Shown: in pieces, positions 1 through 5,815 of the stretch
How the letters are laid out: every line of letters begins with the position of its first letter
Position numbering within the stretch: position 1 is the stretch's first letter
NCBI GenBank assembly: GCA_013152765.1
Contig: JAADFT010000053.1
Coordinates: forward strand, 1 to 8,204
Direction: 5' to 3'
Source of the DNA: Calditrichota bacterium
GTDB lineage: Bacteria; Zhuqueibacterota; Zhuqueibacteria; Oleimicrobiales; Geothermoviventaceae
Length of the DNA: 8,204 nucleotides
Notes under the pieces: model-generated
Told to the model about the DNA's origin: nothing
Database searches by the model: none
Seen by the model: only the letters and a program-made list of their open reading frames with translations
Translations under genes and position numbers: made by a program

Positions 1-905
1 ATGTCCAGGAACTGGCGCTTGATGGGCTCGATGTCGATGGCCATGGCCTCACGAGCCCCGGACTGGCGCGCCTCGGCTAAGGGCGGTTGCTTGTCGTAGC
101 CCTCCACCTCCCAGAAAGTCAGTGTGTCACCCTCGAAGCGGGCGCTGCCTTTTTGCCCGTGCACTTCGGCGCGCGCTGGAAAGCCCGGGACGATGGCCGT
201 CGAGCCTTCGACAAGTCCCAGCGCCCCGTTCTCGAATTCGAGCAGTGCGACGCCGTGGTCCTCCACCGGGATGTTGTGCGACACGGTCTTGACTTTGCCG
301 GTCAGGTGGCGCACGGGGCCGAGCCACCAGAGCAGGAGGTCGATGAAGTGGATGGCCTGGTTGATAAGCGCTCCGCCACCCTCGAGAACCGGGTCGCCGC
401 GCCAGGCGTCTTTGTCGTAGTACTCTTGCGGGCGGTACCACTTCACGAAGGCGTCGCCTTCGATGAGGTCCCCGAAAGCCCCTTCCTGGATGGCCTGCTT
501 GATGAAGCGCGCGCCGTCGGTGAAGCGGTACTGGCTGATCACCGCCAGGGTCACACCCGCTTTGTCGCAGGCCTCGATCAGCCGGTCGGCCCCCTCCAGA
601 CTGGCGTCGATGGGTTTCTCCACGATGACGTGTTTCCCCGCTGCAGCTGCTTTCTCACCCAATTCGTGGTGGAGCCTGGGTGGGGCCGCGATGTCCACCA
701 CGTCGATGTCGTCCCGCGCGATGATCTCTTCGGCTGACGGCACGTAGGTTGTGCCGTGCTTCTCCGCGAACTCGCGTCCTTTCTCAGCGTTCCGCCGCCA
801 GACGGCCACCAGCTCGTATTCGTCGACGCGTTTGAACACCTCCGCGTGCATGTTGGCGATGGTTCCCGCGCCGAGAATCCCGACTCGTAAGGTTTTTCCT
901 GGCAT
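1..905 (-). CDS. Gfo/Idh/MocA-family NAD(P)-dependent oxidoreductase, 3' end cut by window edge
   Basis: Reading the - strand from ATG at 905-903 gives 301 uninterrupted codons to the window edge. The N-terminal Rossmann domain (about residues 5-125) begins with a beta strand and the dinucleotide-binding run GILGAGTIA (9-17). VEKPID (95-100) carries the family's catalytic-type Lys97. The C-terminal substrate domain has a WRG (168-170), then GGGALINQAIHFID (176-189) with the conserved His186. Such enzymes oxidise or reduce sugars, inositols or nucleotide sugars in the cytoplasm; the substrate cannot be read from sequence. Family members are usually 330-390 residues, so some 30-90 C-terminal residues lie outside. 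The start is supported by GGGAGGA (complement of 910-916) four bases upstream. It is transcribed away from the ilv operon and has no obvious functional link to it. Family assignment is firm; the exact function is unknown. Confidence 0.9.
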   Translation of the reverse strand, partial: MPGKTLRVGILGAGTIANMHAEVFKRVDEYELVAVWRRNAEKGREFAEKHGTTYVPSAEEIIARDDIDVVDIAAPPRLHHELGEKAAAAGKHVIVEKPIDASLEGADRLIEACDKAGVTLAVISQYRFTDGARFIKQAIQEGAFGDLIEGDAFVKWYRPQEYYDKDAWRGDPVLEGGGALINQAIHFIDLLLWWLGPVRHLTGKVKTVSHNIPVEDHGVALLEFENGALGLVEGSTAIVPGFPARAEVHGQKGSARFEGDTLTFWEVEGYDKQPPLAEARQSGAREAMAIDIEPIKRQFLD

Positions 906-1080
906 GGCGTCCTCCCACCGGTGTGTGATTGCCCGGGTTCTTGAAACGCAAATTGTCACTGTTGCAGAGCTGAAAGTAAGGTTGATGTTCCCCTTCGGCT
1001 CCTTAATGTACCAAACCCAGACGGGTTGTGCAAGGGGTGGTGAGGGGTGAGTGTCGTGTGGAGGGGGTTGCATGAGACGC
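906..1080. other. Intergenic DNA with a G-rich patch
   Basis: This is the divergent spacer upstream of the oxidoreductase gene. Apart from that gene's ribosome binding site (910-916, read on the - strand) I see no clear promoter. From about 1023 to 1067 the + strand is G-rich and C-poor, with G runs at 1023-1025, 1034-1037, 1044-1047 and 1063-1067. The runs are separated by 8, 6 and 15 bases, which is looser than a canonical four-run quadruplex. Short open frames here have no ribosome binding site or protein-like composition. Confidence 0.5.
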
Positions 1081-1237
1081 GGCCCTGCGATCTTGCAAGG
1101 CCCGCTCGTGGTTGGAAACGGCGCTACGACTGGAGTGGTTGTACTCTACGACGGGTTCTGGAGTGCGAAATCTCCAGATTTCGCTACGGGCTCGCAGAGC
1201 CCGTTTACGGTTCGAAAGCGACGGCTGGCGCCGTCGC
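1081..1237. repeat. Cluster of short inverted repeats in intergenic DNA
   Basis: Several hairpin-forming sequences lie in a row. GCGAAATCT (1165-1173) faces AGATTTCGC (1176-1184). CGGGCTC (1187-1193) faces GAGCCCG (1197-1203). CCGT-TT-ACGG occupies 1201-1210. GCGACGGC (1218-1225) faces GCCGTCGC (1230-1237) across a 4-base loop. An imperfect stem pairs 1081-1089 with 1094-1102. TCTGGAG (1157-1163) can alternatively pair with CTCCAGA (1172-1178), competing with the first stem. CTACGAC followed by TGGAGTG occurs twice (1124-1137 and 1146-1165), hinting at a duplicated unit. The arms are perfect, but the units are not copies of one another within this window. This resembles a dispersed intergenic repeat or a structured untranslated element. 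No T-run follows, so an intrinsic terminator is unlikely. Confidence 0.6.
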
Positions 1238-1419
1238 AATCCAAAACGTCCGGGCGGGTGGGTGCCATCATTAGCAGCCCCGGAATTTCACCTGCAGAAA
1301 CTGAGCAGCGAGCCGATAGCGAAGGAAAAGCTGGCCCACCTTTTGCAAACTGTGTCCACACCCGAATGTAGGTAAAGCTGGAGAGGGACGAAAATTTCTG
1401 TAGTCTGGGAAAATTTTTC
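1238..1419. other. Intergenic spacer before the ilv leader
   Basis: I see no gene or RNA here. Composition shifts from GC-rich to A/T-rich, with two AAAATTT tracts (about 1391-1398 and 1409-1417) just upstream of the promoter-like hexamers. Such tracts could act as an upstream promoter element, but this is inference only. Confidence 0.4.
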
Positions 1420-1448
1420 TTGCGTTTTTTGATCCAGGTGTTTATCTT
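1420..1448 (+). promoter_or_regulatory. Possible sigma-70-type promoter of the ilv-leu operon
   Basis: TTGCGT (1420-1425) and TATCTT (1443-1448) are separated by 17 bases. Each is an imperfect match to the -35 (TTGACA) and -10 (TATAAT) consensus. A/T-rich tracts precede the pair. Transcription would start near 1455, about 30 bases before the small leader ORF. The position is sensible but the match is weak, and other promoters are possible. Confidence 0.3.
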
Positions 1449-1485
1449 TGCCGCAACTTTTACGGGCAAAGGAGAAGAGCAACCA

Positions 1486-1656
1486 ATGCAGCACGAGGAC
1501 GTCAACAACTTCGCCGAAAGGCTGGCAACCCGCCGCGAGAGCGGTGTGGTTGTGGTGCGTCCTGTGCTGGATGAGTTCCTCGCTCTGATTCACCTCATTA
1601 TTATCCTACCCCTCATTCTTCTGGGCTTGATTTCTGGCCTGCTGTTGCTTCACTAA
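1486..1656 (+). CDS. Leu/Ile/Val-rich small ORF, candidate leader peptide of the ilv-leu operon
   Basis: This 56-codon ORF starts at ATG 1486, with AAAGGAG at 1468-1474 as ribosome binding site. A TTG in frame at 1420 would lengthen it but has no such site and overlaps the promoter-like region. The product contains 14 Leu, 6 Ile and 6 Val (46%). The N-terminal 20 residues are polar and charged. VVVVRPVLDEFL follows at residues 21-32, and residues 31-55 form a hydrophobic stretch with Ile38-40 and Leu52-55. Ile is encoded by ATT five times and ATC once, whereas ilvN uses 16 ATC and 3 ATT; CTA and CTT also appear. It ends 167 bases before ilvD and overlaps a potential RNA switch. In enterobacteria, leader peptides rich in the regulated amino acids (IlvL, IvbL) control such operons, and IvbL also has a VVVVR run. 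I infer a sensing leader. A single-pass membrane protein would also be Leu/Ile-rich and cannot be excluded. Confidence 0.6.
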   Translation: MQHEDVNNFAERLATRRESGVVVVRPVLDEFLALIHLIIILPLILLGLISGLLLLH

Positions 1657-1817
1657 ACACCAAGCGCCAGAGATCAGCCCGAAAGCCCCAAGAAGTCACA
1701 CAGTAGCAACCCAACAAAGCACACCAAACAGAAACAGGCAAAGATCTCTGGCGCAGGTGCAGAGCATCTGAAGCAACCGGTCAGCTCCCAGAGTTGAGGC
1801 GGTGAGCCTTCGGGAGG
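1631..1817 (+). promoter_or_regulatory. Candidate attenuator-like RNA switch between leader ORF and ilvD
   Basis: The core is a perfect 12-bp inverted repeat: GCGCCAGAGATC (1664-1675) and GATCTCTGGCGC (1743-1754), enclosing 67 bases. Competing pairings are visible. TTTCTGGC inside the small ORF (1631-1638) can pair with GCCAGAGA (1666-1673, one G-T pair). CTCTGG (1746-1751) can pair with CCAGAG (1788-1793). CTCCC (1785-1789) can pair with GGGAG (1812-1816) of the ilvD ribosome binding site, enclosing a small AGGC/GCCT hairpin (1797-1800 with 1806-1809). CTCCC overlaps the CCAGAG segment by two bases, so those two states exclude each other. There is no T-run, so an intrinsic terminator is absent. 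Control of ilvD translation, or Rho-dependent termination, would fit better. The 12-bp stem is strong evidence of structure; the 5-8-bp alternatives could be chance. Confidence 0.5.
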
Positions 1818-1823
1818 ATGCGG

Positions 1824-3506
1824 ATGCGCAGCGACGCTGTGAAGAAAGGTCCGGGCCGGGCGCCACACAGGAGCTTGCTCCGTGCTACCGGTCTGGCCGA
1901 TGAAGATTTTGAGAAGCCGTTCATTGGCGTGGCCAACTCGTTCTGTGAAATCGTGCCGGGGCACGTTCATCTGCGCGAAATCGCCGAGCAGGTGAAAGCG
2001 GGAATCCGCGAAGCGGGTGGGGTACCGTTCGAATTCAACACGATCGCTGTGGACGACGGCATCGCCATGGGCCACGACGGCATGCGCTACTCTTTGCCCA
2101 GTCGCGAGGTCATCGCCGACAGCGTGGAGACGATGGTTCGGGCCCACGCGCTGGACGGTCTCGTCTGCGTCCCCAATTGCGACAAAATTGTTCCCGGGAT
2201 GATCATGGGCGCGCTGCGTGTGGATGTGCCCACGGTGTTTGTGAGCGGCGGCCCCATGCGCGCCGGTCTTTTGCCGAACGGCCGCGTTGTAGACCTCATC
2301 TCGGTCTTTGAAGCTGTAGGCGAGGTGGCGCGCGGCAAAATGTCGCTGGACGAGTTGAGGGAAGTGGAGCGGCTGGCTTGCCCGGGTTGCGGTTCCTGTT
2401 CCGGTCTGTTCACCGCCAATTCGATGAACTGCCTGATGGAGGCGCTGGGAATTGCATTGCCTGGAAACGGCACCGTGCTGGCCGACACGGCTGCCCGTCG
2501 CGAGCTGGCGCGCGAAGCCGGACGACGGGCCGTGGCCCTGGTGAAAGAGGGCAAAACGATGCGCCAGTTTGTCACGGATCAGGCGGTGCAGAATGCCTTT
2601 GCGCTGGACCTGGCCATGGGTGGCTCCACGAACACCGTGCTGCACCTGCTGGCCATCGCTGCGGAAGCCGGAGTGTCGTTCCCGCTCGAGCAGGTCGACG
2701 CTCTCTCTCGCCGGGTGCCGCACCTGTGCAAGATCGCGCCCTCTTCGAATTACCACATGGAAGACCTGGCGCGGGTTGGCGGCGTGTCCACCATCCTGAA
2801 GCAACTCACCCAGGTGGACGGTGTTCTCCACGCCGACGCGCCCAGCGTAAGCGGCGGGACCCTGGCGGAGAATGTTCAGGGCGCACCGGACCCCGACGGC
2901 CAGGTTGTGCGCACGCTCGAAAATCCGTACGCCCCGGACGGCGGTCTTGCCATCCTGTTCGGCAACCTTGCACCCGAGGGTGCGGTGGTGAAGACAGCGG
3001 CGGTGGTGCCCCAGATGTTGACCTTCCGCGGCCGCGCCCGGGTGTTCGATTCCGAAGAAGAGGCGGATGCAGCGATCCTGGGCGGCGAAATCAAGCCCGG
3101 CGACGTCGTGGTGATTCGCTACGAGGGACCCCGGGGCGGTCCCGGCATGCGCGAGATGCTGGCGCCGACTTCGAACATCATGGGCATGGGTTTGGGCGAA
3201 TCGGTGGCTTTGCTCACGGACGGCCGCTTTTCCGGCGGCACGCGTGGCGCCTGCGTGGGGCATGTGTCGCCCGAGGCGGCGGCCGGCGGTCCCATCGCCC
3301 TGGTCGAAGAAGGCGACACGATCGAAATTGACATCCCGAATCGAAAATTGAATGTGCTGGTAGACGAAGCCGTGCTTGAGGAAAGGCGCAAAAACTGGCG
3401 ACCGAAACAGCGAAAAGGCCTCAGTGGCTGGCTGGCTCGTTACGCAGCCATGGTTACTTCCGCAAGTCACGGAGCGGTTCTGGAAATCCCGGAGTGGAAC
3501 GGTTAG
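1824..3506 (+). CDS. ilvD: Dihydroxy-acid dehydratase IlvD
   Basis: IlvD dehydrates 2,3-dihydroxy-isovalerate and 2,3-dihydroxy-3-methylvalerate to the 2-oxo acids that precede valine/leucine and isoleucine, using an Fe-S cluster and Mg2+. The IlvD/Edd family signatures are clear: NSFCEIVPGHVHL (38-50), NCDKIVPGM with Cys119, Asp120 and Lys121, CPGCGSCSG with Cys186, Cys189 and Cys192, and TDGRFSGGTRG (465-475) with the proposed catalytic Ser470. Motifs resemble E. coli IlvD, but the 560-residue length is shorter than the 616 residues of the E. coli enzyme. I chose ATG 1824 because GGGAGG at 1812-1817 is six bases upstream; ATG 1818 directly abuts that site and would add only Met-Arg. It is the first enzyme gene of the operon and ilvB follows after 15 bases. 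The upstream leader switch probably controls it. Identification is very secure. Confidence 0.97.
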   Translation: MRSDAVKKGPGRAPHRSLLRATGLADEDFEKPFIGVANSFCEIVPGHVHLREIAEQVKAGIREAGGVPFEFNTIAVDDGIAMGHDGMRYSLPSREVIADSVETMVRAHALDGLVCVPNCDKIVPGMIMGALRVDVPTVFVSGGPMRAGLLPNGRVVDLISVFEAVGEVARGKMSLDELREVERLACPGCGSCSGLFTANSMNCLMEALGIALPGNGTVLADTAARRELAREAGRRAVALVKEGKTMRQFVTDQAVQNAFALDLAMGGSTNTVLHLLAIAAEAGVSFPLEQVDALSRRVPHLCKIAPSSNYHMEDLARVGGVSTILKQLTQVDGVLHADAPSVSGGTLAENVQGAPDPDGQVVRTLENPYAPDGGLAILFGNLAPEGAVVKTAAVVPQMLTFRGRARVFDSEEEADAAILGGEIKPGDVVVIRYEGPRGGPGMREMLAPTSNIMGMGLGESVALLTDGRFSGGTRGACVGHVSPEAAAGGPIALVEEGDTIEIDIPNRKLNVLVDEAVLEERRKNWRPKQRKGLSGWLARYAAMVTSASHGAVLEIPEWNG

Positions 3507-3521
3507 GATTGGAGGCGAGCG

Positions 3522-5312
3522 ATGAGCGCTGAGATTGCAACAAGGATGCCCGAAGCCCCTGCGCGAGAGCCAAGCAGGAAGACGCGTCGAGTCAAAGTGG
3601 AGCCGGGTTACGACCTGAAAGGTTCCGACGTCCTCGTGCGCACGCTACTCGAGTTAGGGGTTGAGACGATCTTCGGCATCCCCGGAGGCGCCATCATTGA
3701 TCTTTGCGACGTGACGGGGCGGTACCCCGAGTTGAACTGGATCTTGACCAAGCATGAGCAGGGCGCCGTACACGCGGCCGATGGCTACGCCCGAGTGACT
3801 GGTAAGGTCGGCGTCGTGCTTGTGACTTCGGGCCCAGGGGCCACAAACTCCGTCACAGGCATTGCGACAGCTTTCATGGACTCGAGCCCGGTGGTTGTGC
3901 TCACCGGTCAGGTGCCGCTCCGGATGATCGGCAACGAGGCGTTTCAGGAAGTCGACACGATCGGCATCACGCGGCCGATCACCAAGCACGGTTTTCTGCT
4001 GAAATCCGCGGGCGAGGTGGCCGACACGCTGCGGAAGGCTTTCTACATCGCCCGTGCTGGCAGGCCCGGCCCGGTGGTGGTCGACATGCCGAAGGATGTG
4101 CTGGCCGACCGCACCGACTACGAACCCGGCGAGGAAATCGTCGTGCGCGGCTACAAGCCGAAGATCTTCGGTCACGCCCACCAGATTTCTCGCGCGGCCG
4201 AGCGCATCAGTCGGGCGAAACGCCCGGTGCTGTACATCGGAGGCGGTGTTCAAAAACCCGAGGCGGCGGAGCTGGTGCGGCGTCTGGCGATCGACAACAA
4301 CATCCCCGTCACCTCGACCCTGATGGGACTGGGAGCTTTTCCGACCGACCACCCGCTGTGGCTGGGCATGCTGGGAATGCACGGCACCTGGGCGGCCAAC
4401 ATGGCCATGCAGCACGCGGATCTGATCATTGCCATCGGCGCGCGCTTCGACGACCGCGTGACGGGCCGTTTGGAAGAATTCGCTCCGAACGCCGAGATCG
4501 TGCACATCGACATCGATTCCAGCGTGATCGGCAAGAACGTTCCCGTGGATGTGCCCATCGTTGGCGACGCCTACCACGTGCTGGTGGACCTGGTGCCTCT
4601 GGTTCAACCCGCGGACCACAAAGAGTGGCTCGAGGAAATCGCTGAGTGGCAGCGCAAGCACCCGCTGCGTTACCGCCGCGAACCCGGCGTGGTGAAGCCC
4701 CAGTACGTTGTGGAGCAACTGAGCGAGGTGACCGACGGCGACGCCATCATGGTGACGGATGTGGGGCAGCACCAGATGTGGGTGGCTCAGTACTACCGTT
4801 TCAAGCACCCGAAGAGCATCGTGACTTCGGGCGGCCTCGGCACCATGGGCTTTGGGGTGCCTGCGGCCATGGGCGCCACGGTGGCGCAAAAGGAATCCGA
4901 GCACGCGAGACCTGTGGTGGCCGTGGTGGGCGACGGCGGGTTTCAGATGACGTTCGCGGAAATAATCACGGCGGCTGCCTACAACCTGCCGGTCAAGGTT
5001 TTCGTGATCAACAACGGCTACCTGGGCATGGTGCGGCAGTGGCAGCAGCTCTTCTACAGCTGTCGCTACGTCAAGACGGCGCTGTACGGTGCCAACCCGG
5101 ATTTTGCCAAGGTGGCTGAGGCTTTCGGGGCGCGCGGTCTGGTCATCTCGAAGCCGGAGGAAGTTCGCCCGGTGATCGAGGAGGCCATGAAGGTCGACGA
5201 CGGCCCCGTGGTGGTGGACGTCCGCGTGCGCGCCGACGAGAATGTGTTCCCGATGGTGCCGGCAGGTGCGGCGCTGCACGAGATGATCGAAGAAGAAAGC
5301 TGCGGTGAATGA
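3522..5312 (+). CDS. ilvB: Acetolactate synthase large (catalytic) subunit IlvB
   Basis: This thiamine-diphosphate (ThDP) enzyme condenses two pyruvates to acetolactate, or pyruvate and 2-oxobutyrate to acetohydroxybutyrate, the committed step to branched-chain amino acids. The N-terminal ThDP domain (about 32-200) carries FGIPGGA (51-57) and the catalytic Glu79 in TKHEQGAVHAADGYAR. The central domain (about 222-355) has GMLGMHGT and IGARFDDRVTG. The C-terminal domain holds the ThDP/Mg2+ motif from GDGG (470-473) to Asn497-Asn498, then LGMVRQWQQLFY, typical of biosynthetic, FAD-containing enzymes. At 596 residues it is slightly long because about 30 charged and proline-containing residues precede the core. 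GGAGG at 3511-3515, six bases before ATG 3522, supports this start. Its TGA is followed at once by the ilvN ribosome binding site, as expected for coupled subunits. Assignment is very secure. Confidence 0.97.
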   Translation: MSAEIATRMPEAPAREPSRKTRRVKVEPGYDLKGSDVLVRTLLELGVETIFGIPGGAIIDLCDVTGRYPELNWILTKHEQGAVHAADGYARVTGKVGVVLVTSGPGATNSVTGIATAFMDSSPVVVLTGQVPLRMIGNEAFQEVDTIGITRPITKHGFLLKSAGEVADTLRKAFYIARAGRPGPVVVDMPKDVLADRTDYEPGEEIVVRGYKPKIFGHAHQISRAAERISRAKRPVLYIGGGVQKPEAAELVRRLAIDNNIPVTSTLMGLGAFPTDHPLWLGMLGMHGTWAANMAMQHADLIIAIGARFDDRVTGRLEEFAPNAEIVHIDIDSSVIGKNVPVDVPIVGDAYHVLVDLVPLVQPADHKEWLEEIAEWQRKHPLRYRREPGVVKPQYVVEQLSEVTDGDAIMVTDVGQHQMWVAQYYRFKHPKSIVTSGGLGTMGFGVPAAMGATVAQKESEHARPVVAVVGDGGFQMTFAEIITAAAYNLPVKVFVINNGYLGMVRQWQQLFYSCRYVKTALYGANPDFAKVAEAFGARGLVISKPEEVRPVIEEAMKVDDGPVVVDVRVRADENVFPMVPAGAALHEMIEEESCGE

Positions 5313-5323
5313 GGGAGGAAAGC

Positions 5324-5815
5324 ATGGCGCAGCACACCATTTCTGTGCTGGTAGAACAGACGTTTGACGCTTTGCCGCGCATTGCCGGGTTGTTCAGCGG
5401 CCGCGGCTACCAGATCGACAGCATCAGCGTCGGTGAGGCCGAAGAGCCCGGCATGGCCCGCATGACCATCGTGACTCACGGCGACGAGAAGATCATCGAG
5501 CAGATCAACAAGCAGCTCAACAAGATCGTCGACGTCGTGAAGGTCACGGACCTGACCGAGGAGCCGTTCGTGGAGCGCGAGCTGGCTCTGGTGAAGGTGA
5601 GCGCGACCCAGAGCACGCGCAACGAGATCATGCAAATCGTCAACATCTTTCGGGCCAAGATCATCGACATCAGCCCGAAGACGTTGACGGTCGAGTGCAC
5701 GGGCGGCCATGCCAAGGTGCAGGCCATCATCAGCATGCTGAGGCCGTTTGGCATCCGCGAGATTGCTCGCACGGGACGTGTGGCGCTCAAGCGGGAATTT
5801 CGCGGCGAGACTTGA
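5324..5815 (+). CDS. ilvN: Acetolactate synthase small (regulatory) subunit IlvN/IlvH
   Basis: The small subunit binds and activates IlvB and normally confers valine feedback inhibition. An ACT domain (about residues 3-78) is followed by the C-terminal small-subunit domain (about 80-163, including RELALVKV). The length of 163 residues equals E. coli IlvH. ATG 5324 was chosen because GGGAGG at 5313-5318 lies five bases upstream. ATG 5309, overlapping the ilvB stop, has no good site and would add five residues. The gene follows ilvB by 11 bases. The ligand loop is odd. E. coli has ENESGALSRV and RGYNI, where changes at Asn11, Gly14 and Asn29 are known to weaken valine inhibition. Here the aligned residues are Gln12, Asp15 and Gln30, in EQTFDALPRI and RGYQI. 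The subunit probably still activates IlvB, but feedback may be lost or altered (inference). Family assignment is secure. Confidence 0.95.
   Translation: MAQHTISVLVEQTFDALPRIAGLFSGRGYQIDSISVGEAEEPGMARMTIVTHGDEKIIEQINKQLNKIVDVVKVTDLTEEPFVERELALVKVSATQSTRNEIMQIVNIFRAKIIDISPKTLTVECTGGHAKVQAIISMLRPFGIREIARTGRVALKREFRGET

Noticed and set aside
87..737. 216-codon open frame on the + strand at the left edge
   Set aside because: Lies inside the Gfo/Idh/MocA gene read on the - strand, which has clear family motifs.
1023..1067. G-quadruplex on the + strand
   Set aside because: Four G runs exist but the loops are 8, 6 and 15 bases, too loose to claim.
1047..1375. Overlapping short + strand frames across the hairpin cluster
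   Set aside because: Three frames are open at once, none has convincing signals, and the stretch is dominated by inverted repeats.
1420..1656. 78-codon version of the small leader ORF from TTG 1420
   Set aside because: No ribosome binding site before the TTG, and the extra region overlaps promoter-like A/T-rich DNA. ATG 1486 has AAAGGAG upstream.
1390..1823. T-box riboswitch or intrinsic terminator in the ilv leader
   Set aside because: I found no T-box TGGNACCGCG-like motif, and no GC-rich hairpin followed by a T-run. The T-run at 1425-1430 is not preceded by a stable GC stem.
1674..3470. 598-codon open frame on the - strand opposite ilvD
   Set aside because: Shadow of ilvD in GC-rich DNA: the product is His/Arg/Gly-rich with no family motifs, and the + strand gene is certain.
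3654..5279. 541-codon open frame on the - strand opposite ilvB
   Set aside because: Same reason: low-complexity His/Arg-rich translation, mirror of a well-conserved gene.
5309..5323. Earlier ilvN start overlapping the ilvB stop
   Set aside because: No good ribosome binding site upstream. GGGAGG at 5313-5318 points to ATG 5324, and the resulting 163 residues match the family.
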